Part shown: positions 1 to 10,315 of the stretch, piece by piece
Position numbering within the stretch: position 1 is the stretch's first letter
Layout of the letters: the number at the start of each line of letters is the position of its first letter
From: an uncultured Jannaschia sp.
GTDB taxonomy: Bacteria; Pseudomonadota; Alphaproteobacteria; Rhodobacterales; Rhodobacteraceae
Direction: 5' to 3'
Length of the DNA stretch: 64,000 nt
Assembly (NCBI GenBank): GCA_947494145.1
Contig: CANLTZ010000001.1
Coordinates: 522,551 to 586,550, forward strand
Notes under the pieces: generated by a model
What the model was told of the DNA's origin: nothing
Database searches by the model: none
The model's input: only the letters and a program-made list of their open reading frames with translations
Position numbers and translations under genes: made by a program

Positions 1-68
1 AACGGGGCCGCGTTGCCGAGCGTGGCGGCCTGCGGTAAAGGCGCAACGCAAACCCCGGAGACGTCGCC

Positions 69-1391
69 ATGACCGCGCCCAAGAAGCTGCACGTGAAGAC
101 CTATGGCTGTCAGATGAACGTCTATGACAGCGAGCGCATGGCCGAAACGCTGGGCGTCAAGGGCTATGTGACCACGGACCGGCCCGAAGACGCCGATCTG
201 ATCCTGCTCAACACGTGCCATATCCGCGAAAAGGCAGCCGAGAAGGTCTATTCCGATCTGGGGCGGCTCAAGCCTCTGCGCGAAGCCAAACCCGATCTGA
301 AGATCGGGGTCGCGGGCTGCGTGGCCCAGGCCGAAGGGGCTGAAATCATGGCACGCCAGCCCTTGGTGGACCTGGTGGTCGGCCCCCAGACCTATCACCG
401 TCTGCCCGCCATGATGGAGCGGGTAGAGGCGGGCGAAAAGGCTTTGGACACCGAGATGCCGGAGGAGGACAAGTTCGACCACCTCCCCAAGCTGCGCAGC
501 CCGGCGGCCAAGCCCACAGCCTTCCTGACGGTGCAGGAAGGCTGCGACAAGTTCTGCGCCTTCTGCGTGGTGCCCTATACCCGCGGGGCGGAAGTTTCCC
601 GCCCGGTCGAGCGTCTGCTGGGCGAGGCGCGGGCCCTGGTGGATCGCGGCGTGAAGGAAATCACCCTCCTGGGTCAGAACGTGAACGCCTATCACGGGCT
701 CGGCCCCGATGGCGCAGTCTGGAGCTTGGCGCGGCTGATCTGGGCCTTGGACGGCATCGACGGGTTGGAGCGGATCCGCTTCACGACCTCCCACCCCAAC
801 GACATGACCGACGATTTGATCGAGGCCCATGGGACGTGCGCCAAGCTGATGCCGTATCTGCATCTGCCGGTGCAGTCCGGCTCGGATCGGATCTTGAAGG
901 CGATGAACCGCAAGCACACCGCCGAAGACTACCTGCGCATCATCGCGCGGCTCCGCGATGCCCGCCCCGATCTCGCATTGTCGGGCGATTTCATCGTGGG
1001 CTTCCCGGGCGAAACTGAGGAAGACTTCGAGGCCACGCTGCAAATCGTGCGAGAAACACGCTACGCGGCCGCCTATTCCTTCCGCTACTCCGCCCGTCCC
1101 GGCACGCCCGCGGCGGAACGTGAGGACGTGCCGCAAGACGTGGCGGTCGAGCGATTGCACAGGCTGCAAGCCCTGATCACCGAGCAGCAGCAAGCAGCGC
1201 AGCGCGCCATGGTGGGGCGCGAAACGTGCGTTCTGTTCGAGAAAGCGGGGCGGCACGAAGGGCAGTTGGTCGGCAAGTCGGAATATCTTCAGGCCGTCCA
1301 TGTGCAGGCGCCCGATGCGCTGAAGGGTCAGGTGGCCCGCGTGCGGATCGAGGCGGCGGCGACCAACTCACTTGCGGGCGTGTTGATCTAA
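69..1391 (+). CDS. miaB: tRNA-2-methylthio-N6-dimethylallyladenosine synthase MiaB
   Basis: 440 aa; N-terminal [13 protein letters not shown], radical [11 protein letters not shown] (CxxxCxxC), [11 protein letters not shown] and TRAM-like C-terminus. Confidence 0.97.
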   Translation: MTAPKKLHVKTYGCQMNVYDSERMAETLGVKGYVTTDRPEDADLILLNTCHIREKAAEKVYSDLGRLKPLREAKPDLKIGVAGCVAQAEGAEIMARQPLVDLVVGPQTYHRLPAMMERVEAGEKALDTEMPEEDKFDHLPKLRSPAAKPTAFLTVQEGCDKFCAFCVVPYTRGAEVSRPVERLLGEARALVDRGVKEITLLGQNVNAYHGLGPDGAVWSLARLIWALDGIDGLERIRFTTSHPNDMTDDLIEAHGTCAKLMPYLHLPVQSGSDRILKAMNRKHTAEDYLRIIARLRDARPDLALSGDFIVGFPGETEEDFEATLQIVRETRYAAAYSFRYSARPGTPAAEREDVPQDVAVERLHRLQALITEQQQAAQRAMVGRETCVLFEKAGRHEGQLVGKSEYLQAVHVQAPDALKGQVARVRIEAAATNSLAGVLI

Positions 1392-1461
1392 GGCCAAGTG
1401 CGACTCAGTTAACGGATGGGCGGGGGCGCGCGGCCCGATCCGAGGCGCGCGTCCATCGTTA

Positions 1462-1484
1462 ATTGTCCACAGTTCGTGGACAAT
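1462..1484. repeat. Perfect inverted repeat ATTGTCCAC-AGTTC-GTGGACAAT
   Basis: 9-bp arms, 5-nt spacer, read directly; arms resemble DnaA boxes (TTGTCCACA). Confidence 0.8.
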
Positions 1485-1701
1485 AAGCAGCCTGATCGCG
1501 CCCCGGTCGCGGGAACGATTCCAATCGGACACACCTCGCTACATCTTGTAAAATTGGCTTTGCTTGTGTGCGATATTTGCTATCGTCCCAGCCCATGACG
1601 GGGTTTCCCTGCATTGACTTAGCAGACCTTCTTGGGGGCAGGCTGTGGATAAGTTGGCAGGGATATCCAAAGGGATTTAGGCAGGAAAAAGGGGTCCGAT
1701 T

Positions 1702-2058
1702 GTGGCTCGTGTCGTTAATGGAACTTTGGGGCGCGCGCTGACGCTCCTGGCCGGGGTGGCGCTGGCCGCGCCGGTCGCCGCGCAGAATGTCGGGGATGTG
1801 GGCCGGGATGCGGCTGGCAACGTCTTCACCTTCACGGAAGATGCCAACGGCAATCGGGTCTGGACCCCGGGCCGCGTCGGCACCGGCGGGACGGAGCGCC
1901 GCATTCTGGCAGAGCGTTTCACCCCAACGATCTGGACCGACCCCGATGGCTGCGAACACTGGGTCATGGATGACGGCGCCGAAGGCTACATGACGCCCCA
2001 TGTGCGCCGCGACGGTCGCCCCGTCTGTAACCGCGCCACAGCCCAGGGGGGCGATTGA
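1702..2058 (+). CDS. Small secreted hypothetical protein (signal peptide, GTG start)
   Basis: 118 aa; N-terminal hydrophobic signal ending AAPVAAQN; C-terminal motif IWTDPDGCEHWVMDDGAEGYMTPHVRRDGRPVCN. Confidence 0.75.
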   Translation: MARVVNGTLGRALTLLAGVALAAPVAAQNVGDVGRDAAGNVFTFTEDANGNRVWTPGRVGTGGTERRILAERFTPTIWTDPDGCEHWVMDDGAEGYMTPHVRRDGRPVCNRATAQGGD

Positions 2059-2059
2059 C

Positions 2060-2365
2060 ATGATCATCATCCGTCTACTCACCGGCGCCGCCTGCGTCGC
2101 CGCCTTGGGCGCCTGCGTGGCCGACAACAATTCCGACAAGACCACCGACCGTGGCGTCATCGGCGTCTCGTCGTTGCAAGATCTGTCGCCCGGCATCTGG
2201 GTCGACCCGCGTGGCTGCGATCATTGGATCATCGATGACGGCATCGAAGGCTACCTGTCGCAACGCCTGGACGATCGTGGCCGCCCGGTTTGTTCCGGCG
2301 TCGCCCCGCCCGAATATGTCACCGGGCCCTTCCGGGCCGGTCAGGACATAAACGATCCCATTTGA
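2060..2365 (+). CDS. Small putative lipoprotein, paralog of the preceding gene
   Basis: Starts MIIIRLLTGAACVAALGAC (lipobox-like); shares IWVDPRGCDHWIIDDGIEGYLSQRLDDRGRPVC with upstream gene. Confidence 0.75.
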   Translation: MIIIRLLTGAACVAALGACVADNNSDKTTDRGVIGVSSLQDLSPGIWVDPRGCDHWIIDDGIEGYLSQRLDDRGRPVCSGVAPPEYVTGPFRAGQDINDPI

Positions 2366-2518
2366 TCGCGGATGTCGGTGACGCGCAATTCGGGGCCGTG
2401 GCGGAAACGTCACGGCCCTGTTGCATTGTGGGGGTGACATATGCCCTTCAGGACCCATCTTTCATGCTGTCGCGCTGGACGATAAAGACCGACGCTATCG
2501 CCCGACGCCTTACCCCTG

Positions 2519-3550
2519 ATGCAGGAGAGCCGCTTGGCCCCAACCGCTTCACCCGATACCGCGCTGGCCATCCAGCTCGAATTTCCCGACAACCGTTTGA
2601 TGATCGACCTGGTGGGACCCCACGGGGCCCATCTGGCGCAGGTCGAACAACTTCTGGGCGTGCAGATCGTCAACCGCGGCAATTCCCTCGTTGTCCATGG
2701 CGAAGCCGCGGGCGAAGGGGAGCGGGTGTTGAACGCGCTCTACGCCCGGCTGGAAGCGGGCAAGGGCGTGGATATGGGCGCCATTGACGGCCTGGTGCGC
2801 CTGCGCGGCGACGAGGCGGAGGCCCGCGCTGGCGACCAGGCGGAGATGTTTCCCGGCCCCGCCCTCGAAATCCGCACCCGCAAAAAGACCATGGAGCCCC
2901 GGACCGAGGCGCAGAAGGCCTATACCCAAGCGCTTCTGGACCATGAACTGACCTTCGGCATCGGGCCCGCGGGCACCGGCAAGACCTATATCGCCGTGGC
3001 CGTGGCCGTGTCGAAATTCATCACAGGCGAAGTGGACCGCATCATCCTGACCCGCCCCGCGGTGGAGGCGGGCGAAAAGCTGGGTTTTCTGCCGGGCACG
3101 CAGGATGAAAAGGTCGACCCCTATATGCAGCCGCTCTACGACGCGCTGAACGACTTTCTGCCCGGCAAGCAATTGGCCAAGCTGCGTGAAGAACGCCGGG
3201 TGGAAATCGCACCCCTGGCTTTCATGCGCGGGCGCACGCTTAGCAATGCGTTCGTTATTCTGGATGAGGCGCAGAATGCCACGACGATGCAGATGAAGAT
3301 GTTTCTGACGCGGCTTGGCCAGGGATCACGCATGGCGATCACGGGGGACCGCAGCCAGGTGGACCTGCCGCGCGGTGTGCAATCCGGACTGCGCGATGCG
3401 GAACATATCCTGGACGGCGTGGGCGGGATCAGCTTCAACTATTTCACCGCCTCGGATGTGGTGCGCCACCCCCTGGTGGCCAAGATCATCACCGCCTACG
3501 ACGCCGAAGATACCCGCCGCGAAGCCGCCCGGGTGGCGCGGGAAGGGTAA
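2519..3550 (+). CDS. phoH: PhoH family ATPase
   Basis: GPAGTGKTYIA Walker A, ILDEAQNATTMQMKMFLTRLG, TGDRSQVDLP; next to ybeY/corC/lnt as commonly seen. Confidence 0.93.
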   Translation: MQESRLAPTASPDTALAIQLEFPDNRLMIDLVGPHGAHLAQVEQLLGVQIVNRGNSLVVHGEAAGEGERVLNALYARLEAGKGVDMGAIDGLVRLRGDEAEARAGDQAEMFPGPALEIRTRKKTMEPRTEAQKAYTQALLDHELTFGIGPAGTGKTYIAVAVAVSKFITGEVDRIILTRPAVEAGEKLGFLPGTQDEKVDPYMQPLYDALNDFLPGKQLAKLREERRVEIAPLAFMRGRTLSNAFVILDEAQNATTMQMKMFLTRLGQGSRMAITGDRSQVDLPRGVQSGLRDAEHILDGVGGISFNYFTASDVVRHPLVAKIITAYDAEDTRREAARVAREG

Positions 3551-3582
3551 GCGCGTATGGGACGGCAAGGGGAGGCTGGCTG

Positions 3583-3966
3583 ATGGCGGGTTGGCGCCGG
3601 TTACGATTCAAACACCGCAAACCAAGGCCATACCGCGTCAGCTTTGAGCAGGCGGTGCGCAAACCCACCCTGATGCGATCCTATGTGAAAGAGTGGTGCG
3701 CCAGGCGCCGAAAGGAAGGCGCCCAAGCCTTCGCTGCGGGGGCCTTGTCGGGGGGCTTGGTCTGGATGTTCTTCCGCGAACCCAACATGACCGTAGAAAT
3801 GCCCAAGGCCATGGTCATCGCCTTCGTCGCGATCCCGGTCGTCTTCACGACGATGGGCGCGCTCTGCATAGTTTGGCCCCAAGCGATGTTCTGGCTGGAC
3901 CACCCCCGGGACCGCTATGAAAAGGCGCTGGCCGGGAAAGGGCGGCGGAAGGGCAAGCAAAGATGA
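3583..3966 (+). CDS. Hypothetical membrane protein
   Basis: 127 aa with two hydrophobic segments; collinear with phoH. Confidence 0.6.
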   Translation: MAGWRRLRFKHRKPRPYRVSFEQAVRKPTLMRSYVKEWCARRRKEGAQAFAAGALSGGLVWMFFREPNMTVEMPKAMVIAFVAIPVVFTTMGALCIVWPQAMFWLDHPRDRYEKALAGKGRRKGKQR

Positions 3967-4218
3967 ACGATCCGGATCGCGGCGACCGGTTGGAAGTGAC
4001 GGAGGATGCCGCGCTTTGGGATTGGCTGGGCGCCCATCACGACCGGGATGCGGGTGGCCCATGGCTGGGTGGATGGACGACGCATGAAGCTGGATGCGGA
4101 TGGGACGACGCAATGGATCGGCATCGTCGCCGACCATGCGGCACAGGGCGAAAAGGTGCCGCAATACTGAGATAGGGACGGTGATGGGTTTCGAAGACAG
4201 CATGAAAGGCCTGCGCCC

Positions 4219-4695
4219 ATGACCGTGGATGTGGTCATCGAAGATACCCGCTGGACCATCTTGGACGCGTTGGCAAACGCGGCTATTCCCGCCGCTCTGG
4301 CTGGACTGGACCCAGGCTGGGAGGTCGTCGTTCTCGGCTGTGACGACGCACGGATCGCTGAGCTGAACACGGAATTCCGCGGCAAGCCCATGCCCACAAA
4401 CGTCTTGTCCTGGCCTTCGGAAGATCGCCACCCGGATGTGGCGCCAAATGACCTGGAACTGGGCGACATCGCCATCGCCTATGACACCTGCCTGCGGGAG
4501 GCCGCCGAGCAGGGCAAAAGCTTTGAGGCCCATGTCACGCATCTTCTGGTCCATGCGACACTGCATCTGCTGGGCCATGACCACATCGACGACGAAGGGG
4601 CCACGCGCATGGAAGCGCTGGAGATTCAAATCCTCCGAACTTTGGGTTTCCCTGATCCTTACGCGGATGATATCCTAAACCCGGCCGCGCTTTGA
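4219..4695 (+). CDS. ybeY: Endoribonuclease YbeY
   Basis: HATLHLLGHDH metal-binding motif; NVLSWPSE. Confidence 0.95.
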   Translation: MTVDVVIEDTRWTILDALANAAIPAALAGLDPGWEVVVLGCDDARIAELNTEFRGKPMPTNVLSWPSEDRHPDVAPNDLELGDIAIAYDTCLREAAEQGKSFEAHVTHLLVHATLHLLGHDHIDDEGATRMEALEIQILRTLGFPDPYADDILNPAAL

Positions 4696-4725
4696 CCGGC
4701 TCTTATTGGAGGCCCCCCGGGTCCG

Positions 4726-5625
4726 ATGGACACAGACGGATCGTCTAGCGCCGCGCTGCGCGCGCCCGACAACGACACACAAGATGACAGTATGCGCGCC
4801 GCACCCGCATCTTCCGATGCCCCGAGCGTTGCGCGACCTGGCTTCGTTTCCCGCATTTTCGGTGGCTTCTTCGCGGAGCCTCAGGATACCGCACCCCCAC
4901 CGTCCGAGCCGGCGATGCCGGGGCTCGGCAACCTGCGGCTCAAGCGACTGGACGACGTGCTTATTCCGCGCGCCGAAGTGGTGGCGGTGCCCAGCGACAC
5001 CTTGCTGCCCGAACTGGTGGCCAAATTCCGCGAAAGTGGGATGACGCGGCTGCCCGTGTTCGAAAACACGCTGGATGAACCGCTGGGCATGATCCACCTG
5101 AAGGATCTGGCGCTCAACCACGGCTTCAACGGCGACCGCGACAAGGCCTTTGCGCTCAAGCCGCTGCTGCGCCCGCTGATCTATGCGCCGCCCAGCATGC
5201 CCATTGGCGTGCTGCTCACCAAGATGCAGACCCAACGCATCCACATGGCGCTGGTTATTGACGAATATGGCGGTGTGGATGGCCTTGTGACGTTGGAAGA
5301 CCTGATCGAGCAGGTCATCGGCGAGATCGAGGATGAGCACGACCAGGAGGAAGGCAAGTTCTGGCGGCAGGAAAAGACCGGCTGCTACCTCGCCTTGGCG
5401 CGCACCCCGCTCGAAGATTTCGAGCAGGAGGTGGGCTATAAACTGGTCGACCCCGAAGATGAGGAAGAGGTCGACACCTTGGGCGGGCTCGTCTTCATGC
5501 TGGCGGGCCGCGTGCCCGAACGGGGGGAGGTCATCCCCCACCCCTCGGGCGCTGAGATCGAAGTGGTCGATGCCGACCCGCGCCGCATCAAGCGCCTTCG
5601 CCTGCGGATGCCGCAGGCAGCCTGA
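4726..5625 (+). CDS. CorC/HlyC-type CBS domain protein
   Basis: Paired CBS region, VIDEYGGVDGLVTLEDLIEQVIGEIEDEHD; located phoH-ybeY-corC-lnt. Confidence 0.92.
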   Translation: MDTDGSSSAALRAPDNDTQDDSMRAAPASSDAPSVARPGFVSRIFGGFFAEPQDTAPPPSEPAMPGLGNLRLKRLDDVLIPRAEVVAVPSDTLLPELVAKFRESGMTRLPVFENTLDEPLGMIHLKDLALNHGFNGDRDKAFALKPLLRPLIYAPPSMPIGVLLTKMQTQRIHMALVIDEYGGVDGLVTLEDLIEQVIGEIEDEHDQEEGKFWRQEKTGCYLALARTPLEDFEQEVGYKLVDPEDEEEVDTLGGLVFMLAGRVPERGEVIPHPSGAEIEVVDADPRRIKRLRLRMPQAA

Positions 5626-7098
5626 GTGACACGCCTCACGGGTCTTCTGGCCCCCATCGTGGCCGGGATCGCTGCCGCCCTGGGGCAGGCGCCCTGGGGT
5701 CTTTGGCCCTTGGCGCTGGTGGGCTTCGCACTGGGGGTCTGGGCCGTGGCGCGGGCGCGGTGGCCTGCATTGGTGGGGTTGGTCTTTGGCGTGGCCCATT
5801 TCGGGCTCGCCCTCGTTTGGATAGTGGAGCCTTTCCTGGTGGATGCGGCGGCCACGGCCTGGCTGGCGCCGGTGGCGCTTGGCGCCATGGCCTTGGGCTT
5901 CGGCGCGTTCTGGTCCTTGGGCGGCTGGCTGGGTGCGCGCTATCTGGGCGGGCCGGTTGGCGTGGCCCTGGGTCTCGCGGGGATGGAACTTCTACGCGCC
6001 TATGCGTTGACCGGCTTCCCCTGGGCCTTGCCGGGCCATGTGTTGATCGCCTCGTCCGCCTTGCCCGCCGCATCCTGGCTGGGCGCCCATGGTTTGGGCT
6101 TGGCGGTGCTTCTGGGCGCGGGGCTGGTGGCCCTGGCGCGGCCCGCGGCCTTTGGTTTGGGCATCATGCTCTGGGCGGCACCACTCGGTCTGGGCCTCGC
6201 CCTGCCGCCCGCGCCCGAGGCGGGGCCAGAGGCGCCGGTGCTGCGGTTGGTACAGCCCAACGCGCCGCAGCACCTTAAATGGGACCCGGACTGGATTGGC
6301 GTCTTCTTCCGCCGCGGCTTGGCCGAGACCACGGCGCCCGGTGCGCGGGTGGCGACAATCTGGCCCGAAACCTCCATGCCCACGCTTCTCGGCAACTCTA
6401 CCGATGTGCGCCGCATGATCGCGACCGCGGCGGGGGCGGGGCCCGTGGTGTTGGGCGTGCAGCGTTTCGACGAAGCGGGCCAGCCGCGCAATGCGCTGGT
6501 GCTGTTGGAAGGCGCGGCGGGCGAGGTGACGCATCTCTACGACAAGCACCGATTGGTGCCGTTTGGGGAATATCTGCCGCTGCCGCGCCTTTTCGGGGCG
6601 CTGGGCTTCGGGCCGCTCGCCGCGCAATTGGCGGGCCGCTATGCACCGGGGGATGGCCCCGCCACTTTGGATCTGCCCGGCGTGGGGCCGGTCTTGGCGA
6701 TGATCTGCTATGAGGCGATCTTTCCCCAAGACCTGCGCCGGGTGGATCGCCCGCGCGCTATCCTTCACCTCACCAACGATGCCTGGTTTGGCACTCGCAT
6801 CGGGCCGCAGCAGCATCTGGCCCTGGCCCGGCTGCGTGCGGCGGAAAGCGGGCTGCCCTTGATGCGCGCGGCCAATACCGGGATTTCCGCAGTGATCGAC
6901 GCGCGCGGGGACATCCGCGCGTCGCTCGCCCTGGGGGCGGCGGGGCATCTGGATGCCGCCTTACCCCCTGCCTTGCCCCCCACGCCCTACATGCGAACGG
7001 GCGATTGGGGCGCCTTTCTGGTCTGGCTCGCCCTGGTGGCGGTGCTTTTCACCGCAGCGCGGCGGAATGCGGTTGCAGGCACTGGCATTCACCCATAG
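5626..7098 (+). CDS. lnt: Apolipoprotein N-acyltransferase
   Basis: 490 aa; multi-TM N-terminus, nitrilase-like IWPETSMPTLL, KHRLVPFGEYLP, ICYEAIFP; GTG start. Confidence 0.94.
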   Translation: MTRLTGLLAPIVAGIAAALGQAPWGLWPLALVGFALGVWAVARARWPALVGLVFGVAHFGLALVWIVEPFLVDAAATAWLAPVALGAMALGFGAFWSLGGWLGARYLGGPVGVALGLAGMELLRAYALTGFPWALPGHVLIASSALPAASWLGAHGLGLAVLLGAGLVALARPAAFGLGIMLWAAPLGLGLALPPAPEAGPEAPVLRLVQPNAPQHLKWDPDWIGVFFRRGLAETTAPGARVATIWPETSMPTLLGNSTDVRRMIATAAGAGPVVLGVQRFDEAGQPRNALVLLEGAAGEVTHLYDKHRLVPFGEYLPLPRLFGALGFGPLAAQLAGRYAPGDGPATLDLPGVGPVLAMICYEAIFPQDLRRVDRPRAILHLTNDAWFGTRIGPQQHLALARLRAAESGLPLMRAANTGISAVIDARGDIRASLALGAAGHLDAALPPALPPTPYMRTGDWGAFLVWLALVAVLFTAARRNAVAGTGIHP

Positions 7099-7110
7099 CG
7101 ATGACAACCA

Positions 7111-7156
7111 GCGTCCCAACGGCTTCCTGACGGGGCGTTTCATTTAAACCGGAGCA
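7111..7156 (+). promoter_or_regulatory. SAM/SAH riboswitch (pseudoknot) in metK 5' leader
   Basis: GCGTCCC-AACGGCTTCCTGAC-GGGGCGT stem-loop followed by CCGGAGCA at the RBS; matches my recollection of the SAM/SAH motif core CAACGGCUUCCUGrCG...GGAGCA, directly upstream of metK ATG at 7161. Confidence 0.85.
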
Positions 7157-7160
7157 CCCC

Positions 7161-8345
7161 ATGAGCAGCCGCCAGAACTATTCCTTCACCTCGGAATCGG
7201 TGTCCGAAGGGCATCCCGACAAGGTTTGCGACCGCATTTCCGATGCCGTCCTCGACGCCCTTCTTGCCGAAGAACCCGAGGCTCGCGTGGCCGCAGAAAC
7301 CTTCGCCACCACCAACCGCGTCGTGATCGGGGGGGAGGTGGGGCTGTCCGACCAGGACAAGCTGCACGATTACATGGGCCGCATCGAAGACATCGCGCGC
7401 GCCTGCATCCGCGATATCGGCTATGAGCAGGACAAGTTCCACCACGCCACGGTCGAGGTGACGAACCTGCTGCATGAGCAATCCGCCCATATCGCGCAGG
7501 GTGTGGATGCCAGCAACGAGAAGGACGAAGGCGCGGGCGACCAAGGCATCATGTTCGGTTATGCCTGCGATGAGACGCCTGAGTTGATGCCAGCCCCCAT
7601 CCTCTATGCCCATGCCATCCTGCGGCGCCTGGCCGAAGTGCGAAAATCCGGGCAGGAGCCGACATTGGGCCCCGACGCCAAGTCGCAACTGACGGTGCGC
7701 TATGAAGGCGGCAAGCCGGTCGGCGTGTCCTCGATCGTGTTGTCCACGCAGCATCTGGACGAGACCATGACCAGCGCCGATGTGCGCGCCGTGGTGGAGC
7801 CCCATATCCGCGCCGTGCTGCCCGAGGGTTGGCTGGACGATGGCACCGAATGGTGGGTGAACCCAACGGGCAAGTTCGTCATCGGCGGGCCCGATGGCGA
7901 TGCCGGTCTGACGGGACGCAAGATCATCGTGGATACCTATGGCGGGGCCGCGCCCCATGGCGGCGGCGCCTTTTCGGGCAAGGACCCGACCAAGGTGGAC
8001 CGCTCAGCCGCCTATGCGGCGCGCTATCTGGCCAAGAACGTGGTGGCGGCGGGTCTGGCCCATCGCTGTACCTTGCAGCTTTCCTATGCGATCGGGGTGG
8101 CCAAGCCGCTGTCGATCTATGTGGATACCCATGGTACGGGCGAGGCGGAGCCTGCCGCCATCGAGCGCGCCATCGCCGAGGTCATGGACCTGACGCCGCG
8201 CGGCATCCGCCAGCATCTGGGCCTGAATCGGCCGATCTATCAGCGCACGGCGGCCTATGGGCACTTTGGCCGCGCCCCCGATGAGGATGGCGGATTTTCC
8301 TGGGAGAAGACCGATCTTGCGGACGCGTTGACCGCGCGGCTCTAG
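7161..8345 (+). CDS. metK: S-adenosylmethionine synthase
   Basis: [59 protein letters not shown]. Confidence 0.98.
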   Translation: MSSRQNYSFTSESVSEGHPDKVCDRISDAVLDALLAEEPEARVAAETFATTNRVVIGGEVGLSDQDKLHDYMGRIEDIARACIRDIGYEQDKFHHATVEVTNLLHEQSAHIAQGVDASNEKDEGAGDQGIMFGYACDETPELMPAPILYAHAILRRLAEVRKSGQEPTLGPDAKSQLTVRYEGGKPVGVSSIVLSTQHLDETMTSADVRAVVEPHIRAVLPEGWLDDGTEWWVNPTGKFVIGGPDGDAGLTGRKIIVDTYGGAAPHGGGAFSGKDPTKVDRSAAYAARYLAKNVVAAGLAHRCTLQLSYAIGVAKPLSIYVDTHGTGEAEPAAIERAIAEVMDLTPRGIRQHLGLNRPIYQRTAAYGHFGRAPDEDGGFSWEKTDLADALTARL

Positions 8346-8497
8346 GGCGGCGTTTCGCCCGAGTGCAAGCCGGGCCATTGACGGGCGCGGGGGCGGCCCG
8401 GCGATGGATCGGCGCCCTGCGGGCTTTGGCCGGTCCCGGGGTCGGAACGGAAAACGGTCTGCATAGCCGATGTCCCGTAGCATCTATGCGACCTGCC

Positions 8498-9589
8498 TCA
8501 GTCGCGCGCCCAACGGGTCAGCATATCCGCCCCCAGACGCCGAGATCCCTGCAAGGTCAGCCGTGGCGCATCCGCCAGGGCGCCCAGGCCCATGGCGCCC
8601 AGGGCGGGCGTGCCCTCGGCCCCGATGGCGGCACCGGCTTGATAGCAGTCGAGCCGGTCCACCAGCCCCGCGGATAAAAGCGCAGCGGCCAGCGTGCCGC
8701 CCCCTTCGCAATAGACCCGCGTCAGCCCCAGATCGCCCAATACCTTCAGCGCAGCGGGCAAGTCGATCAGCCCGCTTGCATCCACGGGCACTTCGACAGC
8801 GCGCACGCCCCGCACCTCCAACGTGCGGCGCGTGGCGGCGGGCGCTTGTGGGCCGTGCAACATCCAGACGGGCCCGCCGGGGCTGCCATCGGTCAGCGCG
8901 CTGTGGCTGGGCAGGGCCAGGCGGCGCGACAGGACCAGGCGCACGGGCTGGGCCACATCGCCCATGCCGCGAACCGTCAGGCGCGGGTTGTCGGCCCGCG
9001 CGGTCCCGGCGCCCACCATTACGGCGTCGTGGCGCGCGCGCTCGGCATGGACATGGGCGCGGGCGGCGTCGCCCGTGATCCACTGGCTTTCGCCCGAGGC
9101 CGTGGCGATCCGGCCATCGAGCGTCACGGCGAGTTTCAGCGTCACCATGGGGCGGCCCAGCAGGACGCGGCTTAGAAAGCCCAATTGTTGGGCATGGGCG
9201 GCGTCTTGGCGGACCCCCTCCACCACCTCGATCCCGGCGTCGCGCAGCGCCTCGATTCCCGCGCCATTCACCCGCGGGTCAGGGTCGCGCAGGGCGATGG
9301 CCACCCGCGCCACGCCCGCGCGGATCAGCGCGCCGGTGCAGGGCGGGGTGCCGCCCGTATGGGAACACGGCTCCAACGTGACATAAACGGTTGCCCCGCG
9401 CGCGGCCGCGCCCGCCTGGGCCAGCGCCTCGGTCTCGGCATGGGGGCGGCCGCCATCGGCGGTGCGACCCCGGCCCAGGACAATACCGTCCCTTTCGATG
9501 ACGCAACCCACGCTTGGATTAGGCCAGGTGCGGCCCAGCCCCCGCGCCGCCAGCGTCAGCGCGTGGTCCATGAAGCGGGGGTCGATCAC
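8498..9589 (-). CDS. ribD: Bifunctional riboflavin biosynthesis deaminase/reductase RibD
   Basis: HAETEAL zinc motif, [22 protein letters not shown], reductase-like C-terminus. Confidence 0.95.
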   Translation of the reverse strand: MIDPRFMDHALTLAARGLGRTWPNPSVGCVIERDGIVLGRGRTADGGRPHAETEALAQAGAAARGATVYVTLEPCSHTGGTPPCTGALIRAGVARVAIALRDPDPRVNGAGIEALRDAGIEVVEGVRQDAAHAQQLGFLSRVLLGRPMVTLKLAVTLDGRIATASGESQWITGDAARAHVHAERARHDAVMVGAGTARADNPRLTVRGMGDVAQPVRLVLSRRLALPSHSALTDGSPGGPVWMLHGPQAPAATRRTLEVRGVRAVEVPVDASGLIDLPAALKVLGDLGLTRVYCEGGGTLAAALLSAGLVDRLDCYQAGAAIGAEGTPALGAMGLGALADAPRLTLQGSRRLGADMLTRWARD

Positions 9590-10050
9590 GTGTCTGTCGA
9601 GGGCGGACGCAATTCGTGGACGAAGTCTTCAAAGTCGTCGGCAGCCTGGAAGTTCTTGTAGACACTGGCGAAGCGCACATAGGCCACGGTGTCGATCCGG
9701 GCGAGGCTTTCCATCACGATCTCACCGATGGTGGTCGACTTGATATCGGTCTCGCCCATGCTTTCCAGCCGCCGCACGATGCCGGAAATCATCTGGTCGA
9801 TGCGCTCGGGTTCAACGGGGCGCTTCTGCATCGAAATACGGATCGAACGTTCCAGCTTGTCGCGGTCGAATTCTTCGCGCTTGCCGGATGTCTTGATGAC
9901 CACCAGGTCGCGCAATTGCACCCGTTCATAGGTGGTGAAGCGACCCCCGCAGGAGGGGCAGAAACGCCTGCGCCGGATGGCGACATGGTCTTCGGCGGGG
10001 CGCGAATCCTTCACCTGGGTGTCGACATTCCCGCAGAAGGGGCAACGCAT
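9586..10050 (-). CDS. nrdR: Transcriptional repressor NrdR
   Basis: [43 protein letters not shown] zinc ribbon; 4-nt overlap with ribD. Confidence 0.97.
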   Translation of the reverse strand: MRCPFCGNVDTQVKDSRPAEDHVAIRRRRFCPSCGGRFTTYERVQLRDLVVIKTSGKREEFDRDKLERSIRISMQKRPVEPERIDQMISGIVRRLESMGETDIKSTTIGEIVMESLARIDTVAYVRFASVYKNFQAADDFEDFVHELRPPSTDT

Positions 10051-10315
10051 GGGCGATCCTCCGTGTCCGGCAGCGACATGTTGTCGGTGCCTCCAGTGCT
10101 AGACACGGGGCGGAGTGTGCAGCGCTAATTCTGGGGTGGCAACCCTGCGGGGAAAAACGGGCTCGCCTTGTGTTGCCGAGATGTACGGCCTGGCGCAAGG
10201 GCACTTCTATCGGCCTTGCCGATACTTGCTTTCGGCCTCACCCCGCTTGGCCGATACCTTTGGGCAGGATAGCGAGTGCCCATGCCGCGATTGCGGATTT
10301 CAGGAGATCTGGGAC

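Noticed and set aside
3963-4175. 70-aa ORF between a hypothetical gene and ybeY
   Set aside because: A frame switch around 4050 and no family match make coding status unclear; not called.
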